In this document: one piece after another, positions 54,205-63,544 of the stretch | Layout: every line of letters starts with the position of its first letter | How positions within the stretch are numbered: position 1 is the stretch's first letter | Program-made: the position numbers and the translations under genes | Notes under the pieces: model-generated | The model's database searches: none | What the model saw: only the letters and a program-made list of their open reading frames with translations | Told to the model about the DNA's origin: nothing | Assembly (NCBI RefSeq): GCF_003788585.1 | Contig: NZ_AYKG01000002.1 | Coordinates: 1-64,000 of the forward strand | From: Salinisphaera japonica YTM-1 | Lineage (GTDB): Bacteria; Pseudomonadota; Gammaproteobacteria; Nevskiales; Salinisphaeraceae | Reading direction: 5' to 3' | Length of the DNA: 64,000 nucleotides

Positions 54205-55215
54205 TCAGCCAGCGTTGGCCAATGCCAGGGCCGAGTCGAGCATCCGGTTCGAGAAGCCCCACTCGTTGTCGTACCAGGAACAGACCTTGATCAGACGGCC
54301 GCCGGCCACCTTGGTCAGCTTGGAATCAACCGTGGACGACGCCGGGTTGTGGTTGTAGTCAACGGAGACCAGCTCTTCGTCGGTATAGGCCAGAACGCCC
54401 TTGAGCTCGCCACCGGCGGCATTCTTCAGGACTTCGTTGACCTGCTCGACGGTGACGTCCTGCGACACGGTCGCCGATAGATCGACGAACGAGACGTTGA
54501 TCGTCGGCACGCGTACGGCAAAACCGTCGAGTTTGCCTTCCAGTTCCGGCAGCACGAGGCTTACCGCCGCGGCCGCACCCGTCTTGGTCGGAATCATGCT
54601 CTGCGTGGCACTGCGCGCGCGGCGAATATCCTTGTGATAAACGTCCGAGAGCACCTGGTCGTTGGTGTACGAGTGGATGGTGTTCATCAACCCGTACTCG
54701 ATGCCGAATGCTTCGTGCAGCGGCTTGACCAACGGCGCCAGGCAGTTCGTCGTGCACGAGGCGTTGGAGACGATCTTGTCCTCCGGGGTCAGTGTCTCGT
54801 GGTTCACGCCGAAGACAATGGTCTTCATGTCGCTGCCGGCCGGGGCCGAGATCAACACTTTCTTGGCGCCGCCTTTCAGGTGCGCGCTGGCTTTTTCCTC
54901 GCTGGCAAACAGACCCGTGCATTCCAGCACGACGTCCACGCCCAGATCGCCCCAGGGCAGGTTGGCCGGGTCACGCTCGGACAACACCTTGATCTTGTGC
55001 CCGTCCACGACCAGATGATCGCCTTCAGCGGAAACTTCGCCCGGGAACTTGCCGTGCGCGGTGTCGTACTGCGTCAAGTGCGCGTTCATCTGGGCGTCAC
55101 CCAAGTCGTTGATCGCAACGATTTCGAGCTCATCCGTACGCTTGCCTTCGAACAAGGCACGCAGCACGTTGCGGCCGATGCGGCCATAGCCGTTAATGCC
55201 GATTTTCACTGCCAT
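54205..55215 (-). CDS. gap: Glyceraldehyde-3-phosphate dehydrogenase
   Basis: 336 residues. The NAD motif [13 protein letters not shown] starts the protein, and the catalytic Cys lies in [19 protein letters not shown] and the C-terminal [12 protein letters not shown] are also present. Lies between transketolase and pgk, a common proteobacterial order (tkt-gap-pgk). Confidence 0.98.
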   Translation of the reverse strand: MAVKIGINGYGRIGRNVLRALFEGKRTDELEIVAINDLGDAQMNAHLTQYDTAHGKFPGEVSAEGDHLVVDGHKIKVLSERDPANLPWGDLGVDVVLECTGLFASEEKASAHLKGGAKKVLISAPAGSDMKTIVFGVNHETLTPEDKIVSNASCTTNCLAPLVKPLHEAFGIEYGLMNTIHSYTNDQVLSDVYHKDIRRARSATQSMIPTKTGAAAAVSLVLPELEGKLDGFAVRVPTINVSFVDLSATVSQDVTVEQVNEVLKNAAGGELKGVLAYTDEELVSVDYNHNPASSTVDSKLTKVAGGRLIKVCSWYDNEWGFSNRMLDSALALANAG

Positions 55216-55261
55216 GTTGGCTCCTAAACTTTTTTTAAAAACAAAACGGGCCGACGCGCGC

Positions 55262-57259
55262 TTACAGCTGTCGTTTGATGGCCTGCACTACGCCGTCCAC
55301 GGTGACGCCGAACTCGGCATAGACTTCTTCGGCCGGCGCCGACAGGCCGAAATCATCCACGCCGACAACCTCGCCCGTCGCACCGACGAATCGGTACCAG
55401 CTATCGGATACACCGGCCTCCACGGCCACGCGTGCGGTCACGTTGGGGGGTAGAACGCTATCACGATAGCCGGCGTCCTGGCTGGCAAACACTTCGATAC
55501 ACGGCATGGACACCACACGAACCGCCACGCCGTCATCGGCAAGCTTTCTGGCAGCGTTCACGGCCAGCTCAAGCTCGGTACCGGTCCCGATCACGATCGC
55601 GTCGGGCGTGTCCTTGGTATCGACAAGCACGTAGCCGCCCTTGTCGATCGCAGCCACGGTATCGGCATCACGCTCGTGATGATCCGTATCCTGGCGCGAC
55701 AGGGCGATGGCACAGGGCCCGTTCACCCGCTCGATAGCCGCACGCCAGGCCACGGCCGTTTCGACATCGTCGCCCGGGCGCCATACGTGCAGGTTGGGAA
55801 TCAAACGCAGGGCCGCGACGTGCTCGACCGCCTGGTGCGTTGGCCCGTCTTCCCCCAACCCGATGGAGTCATGCGTGTAGACGAACACGTTGCGTGCCTG
55901 CATGAGGGCCGCCATGCGCACCGCGTTGCGTGCATAGTCCGAAAACGTCAAGAACGTGGCACCAAAAGGCACGAGACCGCCGTGCAGGCTCAAACCGTTG
56001 GTTATGGCTGACATGCCGAATTCGCGCACGCCGTAGCACACATAGTTGCCGGATTTATCGGCCGCCGAAATCGGTTGATAGCCGTCGAAATCTGTGCCGT
56101 TGGATCCGGTCAGATCGGCCGAGCCGCCAAACAATTCGGGCAGCACGTTGGAAAACGCGCCCAGTGCCGCTTTGGATGACTTACGCGTGGCCGTACGTTT
56201 GCCATCGGCCTGTGTCTTTTCGATAAAGGTTCTGGCCTGATCGGCCCAGTTTCCAGGGAACCGGTTGTCCAGGCGCCGATCGAATTCCGCCGCCAGATCC
56301 GGATGGCTGCTGGCAAAACGATCGTAGCGCTGCTGCCACGCCGCTTCGGCCTGTTTGCCGGCCTGTCGGTGATCCCAGGCCTCGTAAAGCGCCTCGGGCA
56401 CGGCGAATCGTGTTTCGTCTGACCAGCCCAACTCCTTGCGAGCCGCGCTGATTTCGTCGTCGCCCAGTGCCGCACCATGGACCTTGGCCGTGCCCTTCAT
56501 GTTGGGCGCGCCCCAGCCGATCACCGTCTTGCAGCAGATGATTGTCGGACGGTCGGCATCTGCTTTGGCTTCACGAATGGCCGCGTCGATCTCGCCGGCG
56601 TCGTGGCCGTCGACATCAGCGATCACCTGCCAGCCGTAGGCCTTGAAACGCGCCGGCACATCCTCGGTGAACCAGCCCTCGGTCTCGCCGTCAATGGAGA
56701 TACCGTTGTCATCATAGAACACGACGAGCTTGCCGAGGCCCAGCGTACCGGCCAGCGAGCATGCTTCATGACTTATGCCTTCCATGAGGCAGCCATCGCC
56801 GGCAAAACAGTACGTGTGGTGATCAACGACAGACTCATCACTTACGTTGAAATCCGCGGCGAGACTTGCCTCGGCCAGCGCCATGCCAACCGCGTTGCCA
56901 AGGCCCTGACCCAGCGGCCCGGTCGTTGTCTCCACGCCCGGCGTCATGAAGTTTTCCGGATGCCCCGGCGTCTTCGAATGCAGCTGGCGAAACGCCTTGA
57001 TGTCGTCCAGCGACACATCGTAGCCGGTCAAGTGCAGCGCAGCGTACTGCAGCATCGAACCGTGGCCATTCGAGAGCAGGAAACGATCGCGATCCAGCCA
57101 CTCCGGGTTGGCCGGGTTGTACTTGAGGTGATCGTTGAACAACACCTCGGCAATATCCGCCATGCCCATCGGCATACCGGGGTGACCGGAATTGGCCTGT
57201 TGGACGGCATCCATCGACAGAATACGAATCGCATTCGCTAAATCGCGACGTTCGGGCAT
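55262..57259 (-). CDS. tkt: Transketolase
   Basis: 665 residues, thiamine-diphosphate enzyme of the pentose phosphate pathway. [17 protein letters not shown] and the TPP motif [13 protein letters not shown] are in the N-terminal half, and [20 protein letters not shown] in the middle. ATG 57259 follows CTGGAG at good spacing; a GTG six bases upstream is less likely. First gene of the tkt-gap-pgk-moxR-VWA-sanA run. Confidence 0.97.
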   Translation of the reverse strand: MPERRDLANAIRILSMDAVQQANSGHPGMPMGMADIAEVLFNDHLKYNPANPEWLDRDRFLLSNGHGSMLQYAALHLTGYDVSLDDIKAFRQLHSKTPGHPENFMTPGVETTTGPLGQGLGNAVGMALAEASLAADFNVSDESVVDHHTYCFAGDGCLMEGISHEACSLAGTLGLGKLVVFYDDNGISIDGETEGWFTEDVPARFKAYGWQVIADVDGHDAGEIDAAIREAKADADRPTIICCKTVIGWGAPNMKGTAKVHGAALGDDEISAARKELGWSDETRFAVPEALYEAWDHRQAGKQAEAAWQQRYDRFASSHPDLAAEFDRRLDNRFPGNWADQARTFIEKTQADGKRTATRKSSKAALGAFSNVLPELFGGSADLTGSNGTDFDGYQPISAADKSGNYVCYGVREFGMSAITNGLSLHGGLVPFGATFLTFSDYARNAVRMAALMQARNVFVYTHDSIGLGEDGPTHQAVEHVAALRLIPNLHVWRPGDDVETAVAWRAAIERVNGPCAIALSRQDTDHHERDADTVAAIDKGGYVLVDTKDTPDAIVIGTGTELELAVNAARKLADDGVAVRVVSMPCIEVFASQDAGYRDSVLPPNVTARVAVEAGVSDSWYRFVGATGEVVGVDDFGLSAPAEEVYAEFGVTVDGVVQAIKRQL

Positions 57260-57695
57260 CTCCACTCCAGTACGAGTTTTTTATCGCTGTCATTGTCTGG
57301 CAAAGCGTAGCAGCGAGCAACACGAGCGCGTCACGATCGATGCATGAGCCATCATTAATTACAACTTAGGTCTCATATTTATAATCTCAATAAAAATATT
57401 CTCTCGATAGCTTTTGCCTACTCGAAAAGTTCGCTATTTGTATTTCAAATCATATGCTTACGTTTTCTCTTTCAAAAAAATGTTGAGCCATCAACGGCTG
57501 GACAACCGGCTTCCGGGTTATTTAATTGCAGAGTCGTTGATTTATTTTCGTTTTCATGTGCTAGCGTCAACCTCAGCGTGTGGAAAAACACGCCCAACCT
57601 CAGTGACACACTGATGTGTCGTACACATTCTTAGTGCGATTAGTATCAGGAAAACGACCGGCGGAAAGCCGGCCAATCTGGTTAGGGAGATCACC
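57260..57695. other. AT-rich 436-bp spacer with tkt promoter and ferritin-like gene leader
   Basis: Sequence from about 57345 to 57560 is much richer in A and T than the rest of the window. It must hold the tkt promoter on the left and the promoter and leader of the ferritin-like gene on the right. Near the start codon, CCGGC/GCCGG (57658-57671) forms a small hairpin just ahead of the AGGGAGA ribosome binding site. A possible structured RNA at 57490-57541 is listed separately. No protein-coding frame is supported. Confidence 0.7.
57490..57541 (+). ncRNA. Possible structured RNA in the AT-rich spacer
   Basis: ATCAACG at 57490-57496 pairs with CGTTGAT at 57535-57541, and inside it AACCGG pairs with CCGGGTT (one bulge). 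A T-rich tract (TTATTTTCGTTTTC) follows, as in small RNA ends. No family is recognised; it could be a small RNA, a leader element or chance. Confidence 0.3.
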
Positions 57696-58883
57696 ATGAC
57701 CGATGAGATCAAAGACAAGAACGAGCAGTCGCCGATTATTGACGCTGCAACCGGCGGCCCGCTCAGCAAGAGCCGTCGTCGCTTTTTGGCGCATAGCGGC
57801 ATGTACACCGCCGGCCTCGTCGGCAGTGCCCTGCTCGGTGCCTGCAGCGACGACAAGAACGTAGCGCTTGCGCAGGACGACAACGACAGCATGAATGGCG
57901 GGATGGACGGGCTGGACCCGAACAACCCGAATGTCATCGTTTTGCCGGACGGTTCGCCTAGCGATGCCGGCGTATTGCAGTTCGCGTTGAACCTCGAGTA
58001 TCTCGAAGCCGAATACTACCTGCGCGCCGTCACCGGTAACGGCTTGATGGAAGACGATATTGGCGGTGGATCCGAGGACCCGGGCATGGTCACCGGCGGC
58101 CGCATGGTCGATTTCTCCGGCGAGCCCCTGATCGGGCGTTATGCCGCCGAGATCGCTTCCGACGAGCTGGATCACGTTCAGTTCCTGCGAAGCGGCCTGG
58201 GTGACGGTGGTGTCATCTCGCGTCCGCAGATCAACTTCACGGATGCCTTCAACGCTGCCGCACAGGCCGCCGGGCTGAACAGCTTCGATCCGTTCGCCAG
58301 CCCGATCAACTTCCTGATCGGCGCGTTCATCTTCGAAGATGTCGGCGTGAGCGCATACAAGGGCGGCGCCCAGTTCATTCGCAACCGCGACTTCCTGACG
58401 GCTGCTGCCGGCATCCTCTCCGTCGAGGGTTATCACGCTGGCCTCGTGCGCACCATCCTGACCGCGCGCATGGACGAACAAGTCGGTGATACCGGTCTCA
58501 ACATCGGCCAGATCGTCAACGCGATCTCCGATGCACGTGACGACCTGGATGGCCCGGACGATATCGATCAGGGTATTGGCGACGACAACACCTCGGTGTC
58601 CATCTACGGTTCTAGTATCCGGTCGACCAATATCGTGCCGGTCGACGACAACGGCATTACCTACAGCCGCACGCCGGGTCAGGTCCATAACATCGTCTAC
58701 CTGACGCCGGAAGCTGCCGAAATGGGCGGTTTCTTCCCGCAAGGCACGCGTATTCCGGCAAACCCCGGGCTCTCGACAAGCAGCGACTCGGGCAGCGGTG
58801 ACATGGACGACGCAAGCGATATGGATGCGGGAGACGATTCCGACTCCATGATGATGGACGAGATGGAAACCGATAACGGTTAA
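57696..58883 (+). CDS. Tat-exported ferritin-like (diiron) lipoprotein
   Basis: 395 residues. The Tat motif SRRRFL (26-31) and lipobox LLGAC (Cys50) predict folded export and membrane anchoring. The ferritin_2/DUF-type domain (about 88-250) keeps a full diiron ligand set: Glu in LEYLEAEYY (101-104), E157xxH160, Glu214, and E244xxH247. This is the pattern of desiccation-related PCC13-62-type proteins. The C-terminal tail is Asp/Ser/Met-rich (MDDASDMDAGDDSDSMMM). A strong ribosome binding site precedes ATG 57696. It is monocistronic, with its own AT-rich promoter region and terminator. Its substrate is unknown; iron or oxidative stress handling in the periplasm is plausible. Confidence 0.9.
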   Translation: MTDEIKDKNEQSPIIDAATGGPLSKSRRRFLAHSGMYTAGLVGSALLGACSDDKNVALAQDDNDSMNGGMDGLDPNNPNVIVLPDGSPSDAGVLQFALNLEYLEAEYYLRAVTGNGLMEDDIGGGSEDPGMVTGGRMVDFSGEPLIGRYAAEIASDELDHVQFLRSGLGDGGVISRPQINFTDAFNAAAQAAGLNSFDPFASPINFLIGAFIFEDVGVSAYKGGAQFIRNRDFLTAAAGILSVEGYHAGLVRTILTARMDEQVGDTGLNIGQIVNAISDARDDLDGPDDIDQGIGDDNTSVSIYGSSIRSTNIVPVDDNGITYSRTPGQVHNIVYLTPEAAEMGGFFPQGTRIPANPGLSTSSDSGSGDMDDASDMDAGDDSDSMMMDEMETDNG

Positions 58884-58915
58884 GTCTCCCTTGACACTCT
58901 ATTGAGTTGTCGTAG

Positions 58916-58944
58916 AGCCCCGAGCATTGCTCGGGGCTTTTTTG
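58916..58944 (+). terminator. Intrinsic terminator after the ferritin-like gene
   Basis: AGCCCCGAGC/GCTCGGGGCT stem with a three-base loop and a TTTTTT run, about 35 bases past the stop. Confidence 0.92.
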
Positions 58945-59032
58945 TTTCCTACAACGAGGCCGCATCGTCGCTCGTTCCATTACAAGACGCACGACTGCCG
59001 CTCCGTTTCGCAGCTCGGCTTACAATCTCGTC

Positions 59033-60607
59033 ATGCTTTCCATAAAGACCGCGAACGCGTCTACGAAGCCGACCACGCTCCGGCGGGTCGCTATAACCGT
59101 GGGAGTCGTTATCGCGAGCGCCGTGGGCTGGCGACTAGCCATCTTCGACCCAACGATGATGTGGGGCGGCGACAACGCCATGTATATGATGCTGGCGCGC
59201 AATCTGCTCGAAGGCCACGCTTACGCGGATACCGGCTATGTGCAAAGCGCACTGGCTTATCTGGCACCGGCGAGTTACCCGCCGGGCTTTCCCATCGCGC
59301 TTGTGCCGGCGCTGGCGATGTTCGGGCTGAATATCACGGTCATCAAGCTTTACATGATCGGCTTGTATGGCGTGGCCGTCGTCATGTGCGCCTGGCTTGC
59401 CGCCACTCGCCTGCCCGCGGACCGAACGACCTCGTGCTGGGTGATCGTCGGCGTAGCGGCGCTCGTCGCGTGGAACCCACGGTTTGCGGGCTGGGCGACG
59501 TTGATCTTGTCTGAAAGCGTCTTCGTGATCGTTACCTACGGGGCATTGATTGCTTGCGACCACGCTTATCTGCGCCTGGATTCGCACCGCTCTTGCAACG
59601 CCTTATTCACCCTGGCCGGCGGCCTGATTCTGGCCAGCTTGGCCACGCGGGTGTTCGGGCTTGCCTTGATTCTCGCTGTCTGGGGCTATGAGCTGGTTCG
59701 CTATCGCCGACCGACCCGGTTCGGCGTGATGCTTTTCGTAATTGCCGGGCTGGCCGGCGCCGTACTGCTGGGACCGCGGTTACTTGGCACCAGCACAGGC
59801 GAGACGAGCTATCTCACCCTGGTATTTCAGGATCTGTTTGCCCACCTGAACGAACTGCCTGTGACCGTGTCGGAAAACCTTGGTCACTACGGGCGATTGC
59901 TGCGGCATTACTGGCTGATCGTTCCCGGCTCGGCGACCAATCAGCTAGTGGCAGCCCAGTGGATTGCCTGGCTTTCATTGCCCGTGGTGGCGATTGGACT
60001 GTGGAATCGTTGGCGTTCGAGCCCGAGCGTGATTGAAATCTTCGCCCTGGTTTACCTGGCCAGTCTATTGCCTTGGCACAGCTATGGATCGCGCTATTTG
60101 ATTCCGTTGATGGCTCTGTATGTCGTGTATCTCACCGCAGGGCTCTTGCGCATCGAGCGAGTACTGTCCGCGCCACGACACGCCGTATTATGGCTGGCCT
60201 GTTGCTTGGCAATTTTCGGCTACGGCCTGACGTATCGCGCAACCGCTGATTTCGATCACCGTATTGCACCCGCGGCCCCCAACGGCCCGAACGCAACGGC
60301 CATGTATCGCTACATCAAACAGACCACGCCAAAAGATACCCGTATTCTCGTGCGCGATCCGCGCACCCTGGCCTTGTTCACGCGCCGAGGCGCATTGACC
60401 TATACCGACAACGCCAACGATCAGAGCTTGCCCGGATTTACCCGTGTGGTGTCTTATGCGCGGGAAATGGGCGTGGACTACGTGCTGGCTACGCCCTCGG
60501 ACCCGGGGTTTGCACTACTTCGATGGGTCAATCTCTATCCGAACGCGTTTTCTTTCATTTACGCCGAAGGCCCGTTTCGGCTCTACCGGCTGCGCAAGGC
60601 GAACTGA
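59033..60607 (+). CDS. GT-C-fold membrane glycosyltransferase-like protein
   Basis: 524 residues with about ten membrane helices. An acidic loop after the first helix (FDPTMMWGGDNAMYMMLARNLLEG) is where GT-C enzymes place their catalytic Asp, and LLPWHSYGSRYLIPLMALYVV is the R-Y-L-x-P block of ArnT/PMT-like proteins. The C-terminal ~110 residues are periplasmic. Lipid-linked sugar transfer to a glycan or protein is the expected role, but acceptor and donor are unknown. It is not in an operon with other glycan genes. Confidence 0.8.
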   Translation: MLSIKTANASTKPTTLRRVAITVGVVIASAVGWRLAIFDPTMMWGGDNAMYMMLARNLLEGHAYADTGYVQSALAYLAPASYPPGFPIALVPALAMFGLNITVIKLYMIGLYGVAVVMCAWLAATRLPADRTTSCWVIVGVAALVAWNPRFAGWATLILSESVFVIVTYGALIACDHAYLRLDSHRSCNALFTLAGGLILASLATRVFGLALILAVWGYELVRYRRPTRFGVMLFVIAGLAGAVLLGPRLLGTSTGETSYLTLVFQDLFAHLNELPVTVSENLGHYGRLLRHYWLIVPGSATNQLVAAQWIAWLSLPVVAIGLWNRWRSSPSVIEIFALVYLASLLPWHSYGSRYLIPLMALYVVYLTAGLLRIERVLSAPRHAVLWLACCLAIFGYGLTYRATADFDHRIAPAAPNGPNATAMYRYIKQTTPKDTRILVRDPRTLALFTRRGALTYTDNANDQSLPGFTRVVSYAREMGVDYVLATPSDPGFALLRWVNLYPNAFSFIYAEGPFRLYRLRKAN

Positions 60608-60647
60608 GGCCGTTTGAGACCGCACGCAATTGGGCTATACTTTTTCG

Positions 60648-60792
60648 CGTCTTCAGGGCGGGGCGTAATTCCCCACCGGTGGTATGGCCGTCAAGGCCGA
60701 GCCCACGAGCGCTTTTGCATCCTTGCAAAAGGTCAGCAGATCTGGTGAAAGGCCAGAGCCGACGGTTACAGTCCGGATGAAAGAAGACGCGA
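60648..60792 (+). promoter_or_regulatory. FMN riboswitch (RFN element)
   Basis: The RFN consensus can be followed in order: CTTCAGGGCGGGG and AATTCCCCACCGGTGGTA at the start, a variable stem (GCGCTTTTGCATCC), AGCAGATCTGGTGAAAG and CCAGAGCCGACGGTTACAGT, and GTCCGGATGAAAGAAGACG closing the basal stem. It lies about 80 bases ahead of ribB and lets FMN shut off riboflavin synthesis. Confidence 0.97.
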
Positions 60793-60872
60793 GAAGGCGA
60801 GACCGCGCGGCTCATGCACGCTCGTTTTCACGCTGTGCCCTGAAACGTTGACTCAACAATCGAGGACGTTTC

Positions 60873-61517
60873 ATGTCGGATCATCCGCATCACGATTTTT
60901 CTGATTTCCCGCGTATCGCTGCGGCGGTGGCGGCTTATCGTACCGGCCAGCCGGTACTGCTGCTCGACGACTCGGACCGCGAAAACGAAGCCGATATCGT
61001 CGCGGCAGCCGAAAACCTCTCGCTGGACACCATGGTCAAGATGATCCGCGATGGCTCGGGTATCGTCTGTGTCTGTTTTCTGCCCGACGATGTCGATGCG
61101 CTGGGCCTGCGCCAGATGGTCGAGAACAATCAGAGCAAGAACCACACCGGCTTTACCGTGAGCATCGAGGCCGCCACGGGCGTGACCACGGGCGTGTCCG
61201 CTGCCGATCGACTGGTCACGATCGAGTCGGCGATGGGCGCGCTGGACGGCACGGCGGAGATCGTCAGCCCCGGGCATATCTTCCCGCTCCGCGCGAGCCG
61301 CAACGGCGTGCTGGATCGACGCGGTCATACCGAAGGTTCGATCGATATCGCGCGTCTGGCCGGGATGCGCCCGGCTGCCGTGTTGTGCGAGTTGATGAAT
61401 CCCGACGGCACGATGGCCGGCAACGCCGCCATTCAGGCGTACGCCCAACGCCATGGCATGCCGGTGCTCACCATCGACGAACTGGCACGCTATCGCATGA
61501 CGCTGACACCGGCATGA
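60873..61517 (+). CDS. ribB: 3,4-dihydroxy-2-butanone 4-phosphate synthase
   Basis: 214-residue RibB that converts ribulose 5-phosphate to the four-carbon riboflavin precursor. [14 protein letters not shown] is the Mg2+-binding acidic loop, with [11 protein letters not shown] and [16 protein letters not shown] completing the active site. There is no GTP cyclohydrolase II domain, so this is the standalone form controlled by the FMN riboswitch. Confidence 0.97.
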   Translation: MSDHPHHDFSDFPRIAAAVAAYRTGQPVLLLDDSDRENEADIVAAAENLSLDTMVKMIRDGSGIVCVCFLPDDVDALGLRQMVENNQSKNHTGFTVSIEAATGVTTGVSAADRLVTIESAMGALDGTAEIVSPGHIFPLRASRNGVLDRRGHTEGSIDIARLAGMRPAAVLCELMNPDGTMAGNAAIQAYAQRHGMPVLTIDELARYRMTLTPA

Positions 61518-61575
61518 GTCGTGTCGCCGATGCACCGCGCGTGACGTATCTTGCGGGCCCCGTTATCATCGCGTG

Positions 61576-62376
61576 ATGACGAAAGCAGCCCCCGATGCCG
61601 ACGACAACGAAGCGATCGTCCATCCCGAGTTCTCTATCGACGAGCTCGCGCGCAAGACGGGTTCGACCGTACGCAATATCCGCGCCTATCAGGATCGAGG
61701 CCTGTTGCCACCGCCCGAACGACGCGGGCGCAAGGGGATCTACAACGATGCCCATCTGTCGCGCCTGCGTATCATCAATCGGCTGTTGGAGCGCGGTTAT
61801 ACGCTTTCCAATATCGGCGAGCTGATCGAGTCGTGGGAGCGCGGTAACGATATCGGCTCGCTGCTGGGCCTGGAAACGGCCGTGGCCAGCCCCTGGTCGG
61901 ACGAACTGCCCGACTACGTGACCATGCCGCAGCTGCTCAAGATGTTTCGCGGCAACTTCTCTCGGCGGGCTTTGTCCAAGGCCATCGAGCTGGATGTGCT
62001 GCGCCCGGAAGGCATGCGTTTCCGCGTGCCCAGCCCGCGCATGCTCCGGGCCGGTGCCGAGCTCGTCGGCGCCGGTATTCCGCTGGAAGACATGCTCGAC
62101 GTGGTCTCGCACCTGCGCGCTAACGTTGAGCAGGCCTCGGATGCGATGGTGCGGCTGGTCGCGCGTCATGTCTTTGATCAATACGGCGAAGGCCAGCTGC
62201 CGCCAAGCAATGAGCTGCCCGAACTGGCAGATCTGGTCTGGCGGCTTCGCCCGCTGGTCGAGATGGCTGTGCTGCCCGAGGTGGCCCGCGCGATGTCCAA
62301 GGCTGCCGATCAGCACCTGGGTGATCGCCTGGCCATGATCATGGAACATCTCCACGACGACCCCGAGCGCGTCTAG
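61576..62376 (+). CDS. MerR-family transcriptional regulator
   Basis: 266 residues. The winged helix-turn-helix (FSIDELARKTGSTVRNIRAYQDRGLLPPPERRGRKGIY, about 16-54) is MerR-like with the usual RNIRAYQDRGLLPPP. The effector half (about 90-260) is much longer than in metal sensors and matches the MerR proteins that sense organic compounds or have no metal site: no Cys pair is seen. The adjacent plus-strand hydrolase gene may be its target. GTG 61573 would add one residue. Confidence 0.9.
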   Translation: MTKAAPDADDNEAIVHPEFSIDELARKTGSTVRNIRAYQDRGLLPPPERRGRKGIYNDAHLSRLRIINRLLERGYTLSNIGELIESWERGNDIGSLLGLETAVASPWSDELPDYVTMPQLLKMFRGNFSRRALSKAIELDVLRPEGMRFRVPSPRMLRAGAELVGAGIPLEDMLDVVSHLRANVEQASDAMVRLVARHVFDQYGEGQLPPSNELPELADLVWRLRPLVEMAVLPEVARAMSKAADQHLGDRLAMIMEHLHDDPERV

Positions 62377-62500
62377 GCTACGACGGTACTGTCCTCGGTA
62401 AACCGGGGACGTCCCCCTACCCCACAGAAAGCTCATATCGGCCGGAATACGCAGCCGATGCAGTCGACTTGCGGGCACTCATTATATGTGACACCGTTCA

Positions 62501-62515
62501 GTGTAAATATTACAC
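62501..62515. promoter_or_regulatory. Palindromic operator candidate upstream of the alpha/beta hydrolase gene
   Basis: GTGTAAATATTACAC is a perfect palindrome apart from its central base, with another ACAC/GTGT pair just before it (62491-62504). AT-rich promoter-like sequence (TTATATG) lies upstream. A regulator such as an unlinked TetR-family repressor or the adjacent MerR protein could bind; neither is shown. Confidence 0.5.
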
Positions 62516-62577
62516 CGATTCAAGTGATGTCGAGCCGTGCCACGTCTTTGATGCATGCCGAGCGTTGCCCGGATGCA

Positions 62578-63471
62578 ATGATCAATAGCGATGACGTGCG
62601 TCTGGCGGTTTATCACGAGGGCAACCGCCACGGACCGACGCTCGTGTTCGTTCACGGTTATCCCGACACCGCACAAGTCTGGGATCGCTTGGTCGCCGAG
62701 CTGGGCGTCGATTATCACTGTGTTCGCTACGACGTTCGTGGCGCGGGCCGCTCGGACACGCCCACACGCACGAGCGCCTACCGGCTGTCGTGTCTCGAGG
62801 GTGATCTGGCGGCGGTGATCGGCTGGGCCTGCCCGAATGGCGAGCGCGTGCACCTCATCGGCCACGACTGGGGCTCGATACAAAGTTGGGAGGCCGCCAC
62901 CGACCCGGCCATGCGCGACCGGCTGGCCAGCTACACCAGCATATCCGGCCCGTGTCTGGATCATATCGGCCAGAACCTGCGCGCGCAGTGGCGCGATAAC
63001 CGGCGTGCACTGGCCCGACAGGCCCGGCGCTCCTGGTATATCGCTTTTTTCCAGATACCCGGCTTGGCCGAGTTCGGCTGGTCACGTCTCATGGCGCCGC
63101 GCTGGCCGGCCACGCTGGCCCGTCTGGAAGGCCAGGCCCTGCCGGTTGCCGCCACCTGGGCCGAAGACGGCCGGGCCGGTATCCGTTTGTATCGAGCCAA
63201 TATGTGGCCTCGCCTGGCGCATCCGCGTGAACGGTTCGCGGTCGTACCAGTGCATCTGATCGTGGCCCGGCGTGATCCGTTCGTCGGTCAGGGCCTGGCA
63301 CGGCGCGCCCTCGACTGGGCCGACTCGATCACCGTGACCGAGCTGGATGCCCGGCACTGGGTCATCGAGACCCACGCACCTGCCGTGGCCGAGCGAATAC
63401 GCCAGCACATCACCGCCCTCGAAGCTCCTGACACGCAACGCCGGCGCACGCCGCACGAGACGGCCTCATGA
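62578..63471 (+). CDS. Alpha/beta hydrolase with Asp nucleophile (epoxide hydrolase/dehalogenase type)
   Basis: 297 residues from ATG 62578. FVHGYPDTAQVWD is the oxyanion block, and the nucleophile elbow is GHDWGS (Asp97), as in epoxide hydrolases and haloalkane dehalogenases rather than serine esterases. The His region is DARHWVIETHAP. Start choice is weak: ATG 62527 or 62551 would add up to 17 residues. Probable operon with the PF10118-type gene 73 bases downstream. Substrate unknown. Confidence 0.85.
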   Translation: MINSDDVRLAVYHEGNRHGPTLVFVHGYPDTAQVWDRLVAELGVDYHCVRYDVRGAGRSDTPTRTSAYRLSCLEGDLAAVIGWACPNGERVHLIGHDWGSIQSWEAATDPAMRDRLASYTSISGPCLDHIGQNLRAQWRDNRRALARQARRSWYIAFFQIPGLAEFGWSRLMAPRWPATLARLEGQALPVAATWAEDGRAGIRLYRANMWPRLAHPRERFAVVPVHLIVARRDPFVGQGLARRALDWADSITVTELDARHWVIETHAPAVAERIRQHITALEAPDTQRRRTPHETAS

Positions 63472-63544
63472 GGTCGTCGCTACTCACCTGGCAGAAGACA
63501 CGCGGTCATCGTGCTGTCTATTGCACCCGCACCGGAGATCGATC

